Below, in pieces: positions 16,737 to 24,390 of a DNA stretch of 64,000 nucleotides. The stretch's first letter is position 1, and every line of letters starts with the position of its first letter. Source of the stretch: Candidatus Melainabacteria bacterium (GTDB lineage: Bacteria > Cyanobacteriota > Vampirovibrionia > Obscuribacterales > Obscuribacteraceae); NCBI GenBank assembly GCA_003242885.1, contig QKMZ01000006.1, positions 1,605,563 through 1,669,562 on the forward strand, read 5' to 3'. A program made the position numbers and the translations under genes. The notes under the pieces are model-generated. The model searched no databases. It saw only the letters and a program-made list of their open reading frames with translations, and was not told where the DNA came from.

Positions 16737-17630
16737 TTACGAGTGCTTCAGTCGCTGCATCTGTTCTTTTGCAACTTTCAATATCTCGTTCTTCTGCGGT
16801 GAGTCTGAAGCCTGCGACATGACTTCGATCGTCTTGCGATAGTTTTCCTTGGCCTGACGGTAGTTCATTTGCTGGAAGTATATGTTCGCGTTACCGAAAT
16901 ACGCAGCGCCCAATTGCGTCTGGACTTGCGCTACATACTGTCCACTTTGCGCCGACATCGCATTTGCCATCAGCCCTTTCTTCGGCTTCTTCAGATTCTC
17001 AACAGCTCGTCCGAGCGTTGTAATTGTGCGATCATTCCAAATGAGAGCGTTTTTCATATCGCTTTCCATCTGATACGCGAACGATGCAATTGCGCAAGTC
17101 GGACCAAGAGTTTGATCGTTCTTGTCCGTACTACCGTTAAGTTGCCATTCTGCTTCAGCAACTTCAGCAGCTTCCTTGTACTTTCCACGCGATGCAAGAC
17201 TTTGCGCTAATACCATGCTTGCCCAAGCTGAGCCAGACGGCATGATTTTCTGCATCTTCTGCGCCTTACGACTGATGTCTTCCATCGACTGCCAGGCATT
17301 AAGCTTTCCAGCCAGCAGCACGGAGCCTAGAACGGCTAACCATGCCAGTGAGCGAGCAACAATGAAAGTAAAGGCGAGAGCAACGGTCATCCAAATACAC
17401 GTCGCCCAATCGAGCGGATGCGCGTTCAACGCCTGTATGAACTTGGTGACGGAAAACGCAGTGCCACCGACGAGCAATAATCCTGCCAGCGCCTCAGCAG
17501 AATAAAAGAGAAGCATCGCGTACTTATCGCCTTGCTCATTGCTCGGCGCAGTATTCACCGGGGGCGCTTGCATGTCCCCACCCAACTTCTTAACTCTCTG
17601 TTTCTCGCGGTTCTTTGTCATTTGCGGCAC
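16737..17630 (-). CDS. Two-TM protein with TPR domain
   Basis: The 297-residue protein has two hydrophobic helices (roughly residues 40-62 and 75-105 from the chosen start) followed by TPR-like helices up to the C-terminus (SAWASMVLAQSLASRGKYKEAAEVAE and QLGAAYFGNANIYFQQMNYRQAKENY). The start is put at a GTG (17630) because an AGGAGC site lies 6 nt upstream; the open frame extends 37 codons further with no site. The TPR part probably faces the cytoplasm or periplasm as an adaptor. It is convergent with the HAD gene (3-nt gap). Confidence 0.75.
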   Translation of the reverse strand: MPQMTKNREKQRVKKLGGDMQAPPVNTAPSNEQGDKYAMLLFYSAEALAGLLLVGGTAFSVTKFIQALNAHPLDWATCIWMTVALAFTFIVARSLAWLAVLGSVLLAGKLNAWQSMEDISRKAQKMQKIMPSGSAWASMVLAQSLASRGKYKEAAEVAEAEWQLNGSTDKNDQTLGPTCAIASFAYQMESDMKNALIWNDRTITTLGRAVENLKKPKKGLMANAMSAQSGQYVAQVQTQLGAAYFGNANIYFQQMNYRQAKENYRKTIEVMSQASDSPQKNEILKVAKEQMQRLKHS

Positions 17631-17859
17631 GAATTTGCTCCTAGCAGATCCTATATATACAGTTTCGCAAACTAAGAGCCATATTTGCCCAGTTATAAAG
17701 AGTCTTTCAACAATCCGAAAAACTGCCCCAATCCACGGCACAATCGCCGTCGCCCTTATGGGCGCGGGTTCCTAAAGCATCTCTCAGGGAAAATTCGCCA
17801 AAAGAAGACGCCGGAATGGCTTAGACTTCCCTAATAGAGACCCGCGGTGAGACAAGAAC

Positions 17860-18714
17860 TTGCCGGACCAACCTTCGAAGACACCACTAAAATCGCCCAA
17901 AATTGCCGTAATTGGTACGGCTTCGCGCGACACGATTCACTCCGAGGTGAATGGTGAGCGCAGCACATTCCACACAGTGGGCGGCTCTGGGCTATATACG
18001 GCGCTAGCCTCGAATGTTTCCGGCGGTCGCGTGACGCTCATGGCTCCGCAGCCGGACACCTTTACCGAACCTTTCTTGCGCGTTTCACGATTGATTACCT
18101 GGAAGGGTCCGCAGGTCCGTGAGGCTGACCTTCCGCGCCTGGAAATCATTCACCACGGCGATGGACGCGCCACGCTTCTGACCGCTGATTGGGGTGCCGA
18201 GGCGGAATTGACGCCCGACAAAATTACCGGACCGCTAGATGAATTCGATGTCGTACACATCGCGGCGCTTAGTTCTGCGGTGAAACAGAAGGAAATGCTC
18301 GATCGAGTGCGCTCGCTTGGTGCAAAGACAGTCTCATGCGGAACCTATTTTCAATTGGTGAAAACAGCACCAGATATAGTGCACGAACTGGTTCAAAACT
18401 GCGATTACTTTTTCATGAATCTCAACGAGTTCCAGACACTCTATCAGGGCGGGTTGCCTGAAAGCGGACGCAGAAAAGCTCTTTTCGTAACTGAGAACAA
18501 GGGCGGTTGCTCCATCTACAGCCAGGGTGAGGCATGGAAACTGCCGACAGAAGAAGTACAAGAGATAGATCCAACAGGAGCTGGCGATACCTTTTGCGGA
18601 GCAACAGTCACCGCAATGGCAGCTGGTCTTGACGCCACGGACGCAGCACTCGAAGGGATGATGCTCGCAGCGATCTGCGTCAAATCGCCAGGTCCTCAAT
18701 TCATGATTGGGTAA
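17860..18714 (+). CDS. PfkB-family sugar/nucleoside kinase
   Basis: The 284-residue kinase has the N-terminal TVGGSGLYTA glycine motif and the C-terminal PfkB signature DPTGAGDTFCG at about 237-247, with the catalytic base D243. It starts with TTG after a GGTGAG sequence. At the C-terminus the usual ATP-loop region is present, so the enzyme looks complete. The substrate cannot be told from sequence alone. Neighbours give no pathway. Confidence 0.82.
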   Translation: MPDQPSKTPLKSPKIAVIGTASRDTIHSEVNGERSTFHTVGGSGLYTALASNVSGGRVTLMAPQPDTFTEPFLRVSRLITWKGPQVREADLPRLEIIHHGDGRATLLTADWGAEAELTPDKITGPLDEFDVVHIAALSSAVKQKEMLDRVRSLGAKTVSCGTYFQLVKTAPDIVHELVQNCDYFFMNLNEFQTLYQGGLPESGRRKALFVTENKGGCSIYSQGEAWKLPTEEVQEIDPTGAGDTFCGATVTAMAAGLDATDAALEGMMLAAICVKSPGPQFMIG

Positions 18715-19104
18715 TCTTGGGCTCAGCTTGGCGAACTGTTTTTTCCTAGCCCCTAGTTGTCCTTATTTGTCCTAGTTGTTCGCTTGAGCTTGATTTTCGC
18801 GTTCACGGTCTCTTCACACCCTATTTGATACTCTCTTCGCATGGACCTCATCTTCCCCGTATAAATCAACCGAAAAGCGTAGCAGCGCCGGAAGCAGCAC
18901 ACACATTGCTGCGGGCTGTCTGCATCCCGACACTGCATCGGCTTACGCTTGGAAGAACCAAAACCTGTAGCAAGGGACACACTGCGTCGAGCTTCGGCTC
19001 GGCGCCGTGGCTATTTTCAGGGAATTTCCCAGCAAACTTTACAGCCAAATTTCAACGAATGCAGACGCCGGACACGCCTATTTGACTTGAGTTGAAGTGC
19101 TTTT
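18715..19104. other. Intergenic region, no supported gene
   Basis: This 390-nt stretch lies between convergent genes. It contains short T-rich CTAGTTGTCC repeats near 18745-18780 and a UUCG-type hairpin (CGAGC TTCG GCTCG, 18988-19001). Open frames here have no ribosome binding sites or recognisable products. Confidence 0.5.
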
Positions 19105-19686
19105 CTAAATTTGGCGCGTAGACGCCCATTTTTCCTGGGCGACTGGATGGAAGCTCTCAAGCATCTCTACGAGTTGCTCGGCTTCATCCGACACGATGAT
19201 CATTTCGCGATGACGCTGAGGAACAAAGCCCTGCTCGACCTGGTAATCCATGAATTCAATCAGTTTGTCGTAATAACCAGCAACGTTGAAAAGACCAAAG
19301 GGCTTTTTGTGAATACCCAGCTGTGCCCAGGTAATTACTTCAAACAGCTCTTCCAATGTGCCAAATCCGCCGGGCATCGCGATAAAACCATCGGAAAGCT
19401 CGCTCATTTGAGCCTTTCGTTCATGCATTGTTTGAACAATCTTGAGCTCGGTCAGCCCCTGGTGGGCGACTTCCTTATCCGCCAAGCATCGCGGAATAAT
19501 GCCTATCGCCTTAGCGCCGGCTGACATTGCGGCATCAGCGACTATTCCCATCAGTCCGACATGGCCGCCGCCATAAACCAAGTCAATGTTCTTTTTTGCC
19601 AGGACCAAACCCAATTCACGCGCGCCAACGGCGTATTCCTGTTTTACACCTGACGACGATCCGCAAAATACACAGACTCTCTGCAT
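19105..19686 (-). CDS. LOG family protein (cytokinin riboside 5'-monophosphate phosphoribohydrolase)
   Basis: The 193-residue protein starts with VCVFCGSSSG, carries DLVYGGGHVGLMG, and has the LOG/TIGR00730 signature PGGFGTLEE at 105-113 with R90 in MHERKAQM. These enzymes hydrolyse AMP-type nucleotides to the base and ribose-5-phosphate. In bacteria many are annotated wrongly as lysine decarboxylases. Length is standard. Confidence 0.9.
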   Translation of the reverse strand: MQRVCVFCGSSSGVKQEYAVGARELGLVLAKKNIDLVYGGGHVGLMGIVADAAMSAGAKAIGIIPRCLADKEVAHQGLTELKIVQTMHERKAQMSELSDGFIAMPGGFGTLEELFEVITWAQLGIHKKPFGLFNVAGYYDKLIEFMDYQVEQGFVPQRHREMIIVSDEAEQLVEMLESFHPVAQEKWASTRQI

Positions 19687-19959
19687 CCGGCTCAGCCCCT
19701 ATACCCCTCGCCAATGGTCAAGCGGGGTTTCTTCGAAATTGTCTTACTCTAGAATTTTATCAACCGGGTGCCCCAAAATGACCACCGGCAGCCAAAATTG
19801 AAACCCTTTGAAAGGAAACGCAAAGGTGGGTCGGGCAAGGATTTGCGACGAAAATGCGCTAAAACCGCCCCCTCTCATGATCTGAATTCGAGAAGATGGT
19901 ATCAATCTATCCACAATATAGTCATTGATATTTCGAGCAACAGGATACGGGGGTCGAAG

Positions 19960-21003
19960 ATGGTTACGGCGACTACAAAGACAGAAATCGAACACGCAGC
20001 CTTTGAGTTGCCCAGCTTTTCAATCGACGCAATTAGAGCGGCGAAGCGAGTCACCCCGGCGCTAGGTCCGACCGATGTACTTGTCAGGATGAGAGCCGCA
20101 TCGCTTAATTACCGCGATATCCTTGTCGCCCTTGGCGTCTACAACAAAGGCATTCCGCTTCCAAGAATTCCTCTTTCTGACGGCGCAGGCGAAATTGTCG
20201 AAATCGGCTCATCCGTCACACGCTTTAAGGTTGGCGACCGAGTTTCACCAAATTTCTTTGCAGACTGGTTGTCTGGTCCTATCAATGCGACCGTGAAATC
20301 TTCGGATCTCGGTGGCACCAAAGATGGTGTCTTGCGCGAATATGCTGTTTTCAACGAAAGATCAGTAGTTCGCATTCCGGAGCATCTGAGCTTCCAAGAA
20401 GCGGCAACGCTCCCTTGTGCCGCGCTGACAGCATGGAACGGTTTGATCGAAAATGGTGGATTGCGCGCTGGTGAAACAGTTCTTGTGATGGGTACAGGAG
20501 GTGTTTCTGTCTTCGCTCTCCAATTAGCGATCATGAGTGGTGCAGAGGTTATTGCTACCACCAGCAGCGATGAGAAGATGAAGCGCCTTCAAAAGATGGG
20601 CGCCTCTCACGTCATCAACTACAAGAAAACACCGGACTGGGAAAAGGAAGTAATCAAATACACATGCGGTCGCGGAGTAGACCACGTTGTCGAAATCGGC
20701 GGCGCAGGTACACTGGCGAAGTCGGCTGTATCAGTCAAAGTGGGCGGACACATCAGCTTGATCGGTGTCCTTGCAGATGCAAAACAAAAGTCGGACTTCG
20801 AAATTTCACTATTGATGAAAGCAGTAAAGCTGCAGGGTGTTTTTGTCGGATCTGTAGAAATGTACGAACGCATGAATGCAGCCATCGCATTACACAAATT
20901 GAAACCAGTCATCGACAAAACCTTCAAAGCATCGCAAATTGTCGAAGCATTGAAATATCAACAAAGTGGCGCACACTTCGGCAAAATTGTAGTCACCATT
21001 TAA
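19960..21003 (+). CDS. Zinc-independent MDR alcohol dehydrogenase / quinone oxidoreductase-like
   Basis: The medium-chain dehydrogenase/reductase is about 347 residues from the ATG at 19960, chosen because the family begins here; the open frame runs 64 codons upstream without homologous-looking sequence. It shows the N-terminal GroES-like domain (VLVRMRAASLNYRDILVALG), SDGAGEIVEIG, and the NADP Rossmann motif VLVMGTGGVSVFALQLA. It probably reduces quinones or aldehydes using NADPH. The usual zinc-binding cysteines are absent (LNYRD instead of a CHxD motif). Confidence 0.85.
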   Translation: MVTATTKTEIEHAAFELPSFSIDAIRAAKRVTPALGPTDVLVRMRAASLNYRDILVALGVYNKGIPLPRIPLSDGAGEIVEIGSSVTRFKVGDRVSPNFFADWLSGPINATVKSSDLGGTKDGVLREYAVFNERSVVRIPEHLSFQEAATLPCAALTAWNGLIENGGLRAGETVLVMGTGGVSVFALQLAIMSGAEVIATTSSDEKMKRLQKMGASHVINYKKTPDWEKEVIKYTCGRGVDHVVEIGGAGTLAKSAVSVKVGGHISLIGVLADAKQKSDFEISLLMKAVKLQGVFVGSVEMYERMNAAIALHKLKPVIDKTFKASQIVEALKYQQSGAHFGKIVVTI

Positions 21004-21006
21004 GAC

Positions 21007-21032
21007 TGCAGGCGAGCCGCCTGCGCTCCCAG
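21007..21032. repeat. Dispersed intergenic hairpin repeat, copy 1
   Basis: GCAGGCG (21008-21014) and CGCCTGC (21018-21024) form a 7-bp stem with an AGC loop, followed by GCTCCCAGG. Its reverse complement matches the element at 28299-28324 with only two compensating differences in the stem, keeping the base pairing. It lies between convergent genes and could also help termination. Confidence 0.6.
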
Positions 21033-21033
21033 G

Positions 21034-22017
21034 CTACCTGTTTAAATAGCTGATCGAAACTTCGGGGTTGCCTTGCGCCGTAGCACCACCAGCGATGACA
21101 GTAATTTTGGCATTGCCGGTCGGCATGTTAGGAACAATTGCGTTGATTATCTGCGGACTCGACGAAACTACGGGTGCAGGGTAGCGTCCTATATAAACTC
21201 GATTTTCCTGTGGCGTAGCGGAAAAGCCACTGCCTCTAATTGAGATGGTTTGACCCGGCAGAAGACTCACCGGATTTACAGAAGTAACCTTCGGCGATGG
21301 CAAAACTTCCATCTGAAGCACATTGCTGCGCATCGATTGAATACCGACATACAAAGGAAACTGCCCTTCGGGCATATTCGGCGGCACATAGACGCGCAAC
21401 ATTCTGCCATTGGACTCAATTACTTGAAGTGGCGCGGGACCCAGAACCACTTCATTCTCTGATGGGCGGACGCTAAAGCCCATACCCGAAAGAACCAACT
21501 GTGCACCTGCCATAGTGACACGTGGATTCAACTTAGAAAGTTGTGGTGCACCAATCGATCGCAGTTCCCAAAAAAACTGCGCGCCTTGCCTGCCGACACC
21601 TTCTAGATGTATTCGGTTTCGCCCTGGAGCCAGCTGCGACGTCAAATCAACATAGACTTGAGCGCTGTTTAAAAAAGAATTTTCATCGCACAACAGCCGA
21701 CCAAACTCCGAAGCGCCAGATTGCAAGTTGGTGTCACTGCCACCTTGCTGCAAAAACATTCGCATCCAGCTAAAGCCAGCAGCGTTGATCGAACCGTTCG
21801 TCAAAACGAGCGCAAGAGGTTTGTTTGCATATTCGCGCGAAAGTTCAATCGCATCATCAAACGACTGAATGGATGCGCCACCATTCGCCGTATACGGACC
21901 TCCCGACGATATCACCACGCGGGGCAACTTCTTCAAGTCTTGCGCGTCGGCTGAAACGCCGGGAGTCGTAAACGTACAGATTAAGCAAACCAGGATAGCG
22001 AGGAATTGTTTCCCCAC
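21034..22017 (-). CDS. Secreted IPT/TIG-domain protein
   Basis: The 327-residue protein has a signal peptide (about 1-24), an N-terminal domain of unknown type, and two IPT/TIG immunoglobulin-like repeats at about 157-240 and 243-325. Each begins PxVTxxxPxxxxxGxxLxLxGxGF-like (PRVTMAGAQLVLSGMGFS and NPVSLLPGQTISIRGSGFS). These repeats are common in cell-surface or secreted proteins. It is 9 nt from, and probably co-transcribed with, the coiled-coil protein upstream on the same strand. Confidence 0.8.
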   Translation of the reverse strand: MGKQFLAILVCLICTFTTPGVSADAQDLKKLPRVVISSGGPYTANGGASIQSFDDAIELSREYANKPLALVLTNGSINAAGFSWMRMFLQQGGSDTNLQSGASEFGRLLCDENSFLNSAQVYVDLTSQLAPGRNRIHLEGVGRQGAQFFWELRSIGAPQLSKLNPRVTMAGAQLVLSGMGFSVRPSENEVVLGPAPLQVIESNGRMLRVYVPPNMPEGQFPLYVGIQSMRSNVLQMEVLPSPKVTSVNPVSLLPGQTISIRGSGFSATPQENRVYIGRYPAPVVSSSPQIINAIVPNMPTGNAKITVIAGGATAQGNPEVSISYLNR

Positions 22018-22026
22018 GTCTTATTC

Positions 22027-22671
22027 CTAATATCCGCCGAACAACTGCTGTCCGCCGTTGAATCCCATACCGCCCATGTTGTAGTTTGCACCACCACCAC
22101 GCGGCGGATACCACGAAGCTGCTCCCATTTCGGTTTGCATTTCGTTGAAATAATTCATCGACATTTGTTGTTTGAACTTCGTATCAGAACGAGCATCATT
22201 GGCAGCTTCTCTAACAGCGCCAATATCGTTGCTCATGTTTGCCATTGTCGTCTGCTGTGTTTGTTCCAGTCTGGCAATTCTGGCTTGCAAGCTGCGGATG
22301 ATTTGCAAATCGCGAGCACGCTGTGCTTGGTCTGCCTGCAGCCATCTGCGCAGAGTTTGAACTTGCGTATCGGCGTCTGCCTTCTTGGCGCCTTTGAGTT
22401 TTTCGACTTCAGCAATTCTTTTTTCTGCGTATAAGCGATATTGCTGATTTTTTGCAGCGTCCATATTAGCTACATTCTCAGCGCTCTGCTCTTGCATTTC
22501 GAGGTCTCGCAGTTGAGACTCGTTGAGGCGGAGCATGTCACCATCGTCGCTGAAAGCGGCTTGGTCAGCTTGTGTTTCGCCTTGGGCATAAGCGGACAAC
22601 GTTATCGCGCAGGTACTTGCCAGTGCCAAAGAGAAGCTGGTTGCCAGCAATTTTGTAAATGAGAAGCGCAT
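22027..22671 (-). CDS. Secreted coiled-coil protein, unknown function
   Basis: The ATG at 22671 has AAGGAG 8 nt upstream and opens directly into a signal peptide (MRFSFTKLLATSFSLALAS, cleavage near AYAQG). The mature 190 residues are charged helices (coiled coil at about 45-165) followed by a Gly/Asn/Tyr-rich tail with GGGANYNMGGMG. The open frame extends 84 codons further upstream but without a binding site. It looks like an envelope protein; no family is recognised. Confidence 0.75.
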   Translation of the reverse strand: MRFSFTKLLATSFSLALASTCAITLSAYAQGETQADQAAFSDDGDMLRLNESQLRDLEMQEQSAENVANMDAAKNQQYRLYAEKRIAEVEKLKGAKKADADTQVQTLRRWLQADQAQRARDLQIIRSLQARIARLEQTQQTTMANMSNDIGAVREAANDARSDTKFKQQMSMNYFNEMQTEMGAASWYPPRGGGANYNMGGMGFNGGQQLFGGY

Positions 22672-22942
22672 ACTAATTACTCCTTGAATCTCGGCGTTTA
22701 ATCTTCTTGCCGCCTTCGGTGTCACATTATCCCATTTGTGCGGCGTGTTCTGTGTTTCCAGGTTGGTCTTTGTTGTAATTACAGTATTAACTCTCAAGGC
22801 TGAGGGATTTGTGAGGACGGAAAACGCCCCCCCTGACAAGGCGATTCTGTAGCTTTTTATCGGTAAAAATAGCCGGAAAGCTCCAAAGCTGGTACGCTTT
22901 ACGGCCTGATATGTGTCGGTCAATTTTCAAGGTGCAGTCACT

Positions 22943-23548
22943 ATGACACTCAACCATAAATTTGCTTCTCTACTTCTCGCCGTTTCCTTCGGAGCAGCCG
23001 CGCTTTCACTGCCGGCTGGCGCTGAAAACGCTCCAAATGTGCCACTCTCCATGGAAGAAATCCAGGCGAAGCGCAAGGAAGCTCGCGAAACGCTAATGGT
23101 TCCTTCACTCGAAGGTATTCGTGGTATTGCCTACCGCGTCGTGGGATATAAGAATTACGAACCGCTCGAAACTGAACTGGGCGGCATCTTGAAACAAACC
23201 GGGGTGCCACTTTTTGTCGCCACCAATCTGAAACCTGGTGACTCCCCTGTGGACGCCATCCTGCAAATCACCTTCTATAAAACGGCAAGTCACACAATCG
23301 CTGAACTCTCGGTGAGACAATGGGTCAGCCTCTTGCGCGATCCTAAGTCCAAAGTCCAAGCAGTCACCTACAGTGACAAAGTCTTCCTGGCAGCTCACGA
23401 ACCTAAAGAAGCTGTGACGCAGCTGGGACAAGACTTTACTCGCGACTTCTTGAAGGCAAATGCCGGAAAGTCTACTGCCAAGGAAGGCAAGGGCAACAAG
23501 CGCGAAGCTTCTGACAGCAAGAAAGAGAAGAAAAGCGCCAAGAAATAG
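22943..23548 (+). CDS. Secreted protein of unknown function with basic tail
   Basis: The 201-residue protein starts at the ATG 22943 (AAGGTG 8 nt upstream) with a signal peptide ending near LPAGAEN. A compact domain (about 30-165) with GIAYRVVGYKNYEPLE and LGQDFTRDFLK follows, then a Lys/Ser/Glu-rich tail (KKEKKSAKK). The layout resembles periplasmic proteins of unknown function in which conserved hydrophobic strands alternate with helices. It is divergent from the coiled-coil gene and ends at a terminator. Confidence 0.7.
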   Translation: MTLNHKFASLLLAVSFGAAALSLPAGAENAPNVPLSMEEIQAKRKEARETLMVPSLEGIRGIAYRVVGYKNYEPLETELGGILKQTGVPLFVATNLKPGDSPVDAILQITFYKTASHTIAELSVRQWVSLLRDPKSKVQAVTYSDKVFLAAHEPKEAVTQLGQDFTRDFLKANAGKSTAKEGKGNKREASDSKKEKKSAKK

Positions 23549-23581
23549 CGCCGAGCCCTGCGGCTCAACTTAAGCAATTAG

Positions 23582-23620
23582 CATTGGGTGGGCTTTAACC
23601 GGTTCACCCAATGTTCTTTT
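23582..23620 (+). terminator. Intrinsic terminator
   Basis: CATTGGGTG (23582-23590) pairs with CACCCAATG (23605-23613), 9 bp, followed by TTCTTTT. It ends the secreted protein gene before the ABC transporter operon. Confidence 0.75.
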
Positions 23621-23698
23621 CTACTTAATAGAATGAGAAGCGTGTACTAACAGCTAACAGAAGCAACAAATAAAAGACGAGAATAAGTCGAAAGGCGA

Positions 23699-24388
23699 AT
23701 GGCGGGATCTGACATCTTAATTTCATTGGACCGAGTGTCAAAGTGCTACAAAGCTCACAACATTGATGCCGTGAGAGATGTGTCGATTGACATCCGCGCC
23801 GGCGAGTTCGTGGCAATTATGGGACCAAGCGGTTGCGGCAAAAGCACCTTGCTCAACCTCATTGGCGCCATCGATCGACCTGATTCGGGCACTGTTGTTT
23901 TTGACGGACAAACTGTAAATCAACTCGACGACGAAGCATTGACGCGGATACGCGGCGAGAAAATCGGGTTCGTTTTTCAATCATTCAATCTCTTGCCGAC
24001 ATTCTCTGTGATGGAAAACATCATGGTGCCGATCGAACTCAACAAGAGCAAGGTTCAATCCGCTGAAAAACGGGCGAAAGAACTTTTGCAAAAAGTCGGG
24101 CTTGAAAGCAGAGCGCACTTCTTTCCCTCGCAATTATCGGGCGGTGAGATGCAGCGAGTGGCTATCGCTCGTGCATTGATTCACGAACCACGCCTTCTGG
24201 TGGCAGACGAGCCAACCGGTAATTTAGATACGCAAAATGGTGAAAACATTTTGCAGCTAATCAAAGAATTCAATCGCGATTTCAAACTGGCGATCATCAT
24301 GGCGACACACAGTAAAGAGGCTAGCCAAACGGCTGATCGACTGCTGCAAATGCGCGACGGTACTCTGGTATCAAGTGAGAGCAATTAG
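23699..24388 (+). CDS. ABC transporter ATP-binding protein (LolD/MacB type)
   Basis: The 229-residue ATPase has Walker A GPSGCGKST (42-50), Q-loop FVFQSFNLLPTF, the LSGGEMQRVAIARAL signature, and Walker B LLVADEPTGNLD. The signature and length place it in the LolD/MacB branch, which drives mechanotransmission through FtsX-type permeases. It is followed 2 nt later by the permease gene, so they form one complex. Confidence 0.92.
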   Translation: MAGSDILISLDRVSKCYKAHNIDAVRDVSIDIRAGEFVAIMGPSGCGKSTLLNLIGAIDRPDSGTVVFDGQTVNQLDDEALTRIRGEKIGFVFQSFNLLPTFSVMENIMVPIELNKSKVQSAEKRAKELLQKVGLESRAHFFPSQLSGGEMQRVAIARALIHEPRLLVADEPTGNLDTQNGENILQLIKEFNRDFKLAIIMATHSKEASQTADRLLQMRDGTLVSSESN

Positions 24389-24390
24389 CC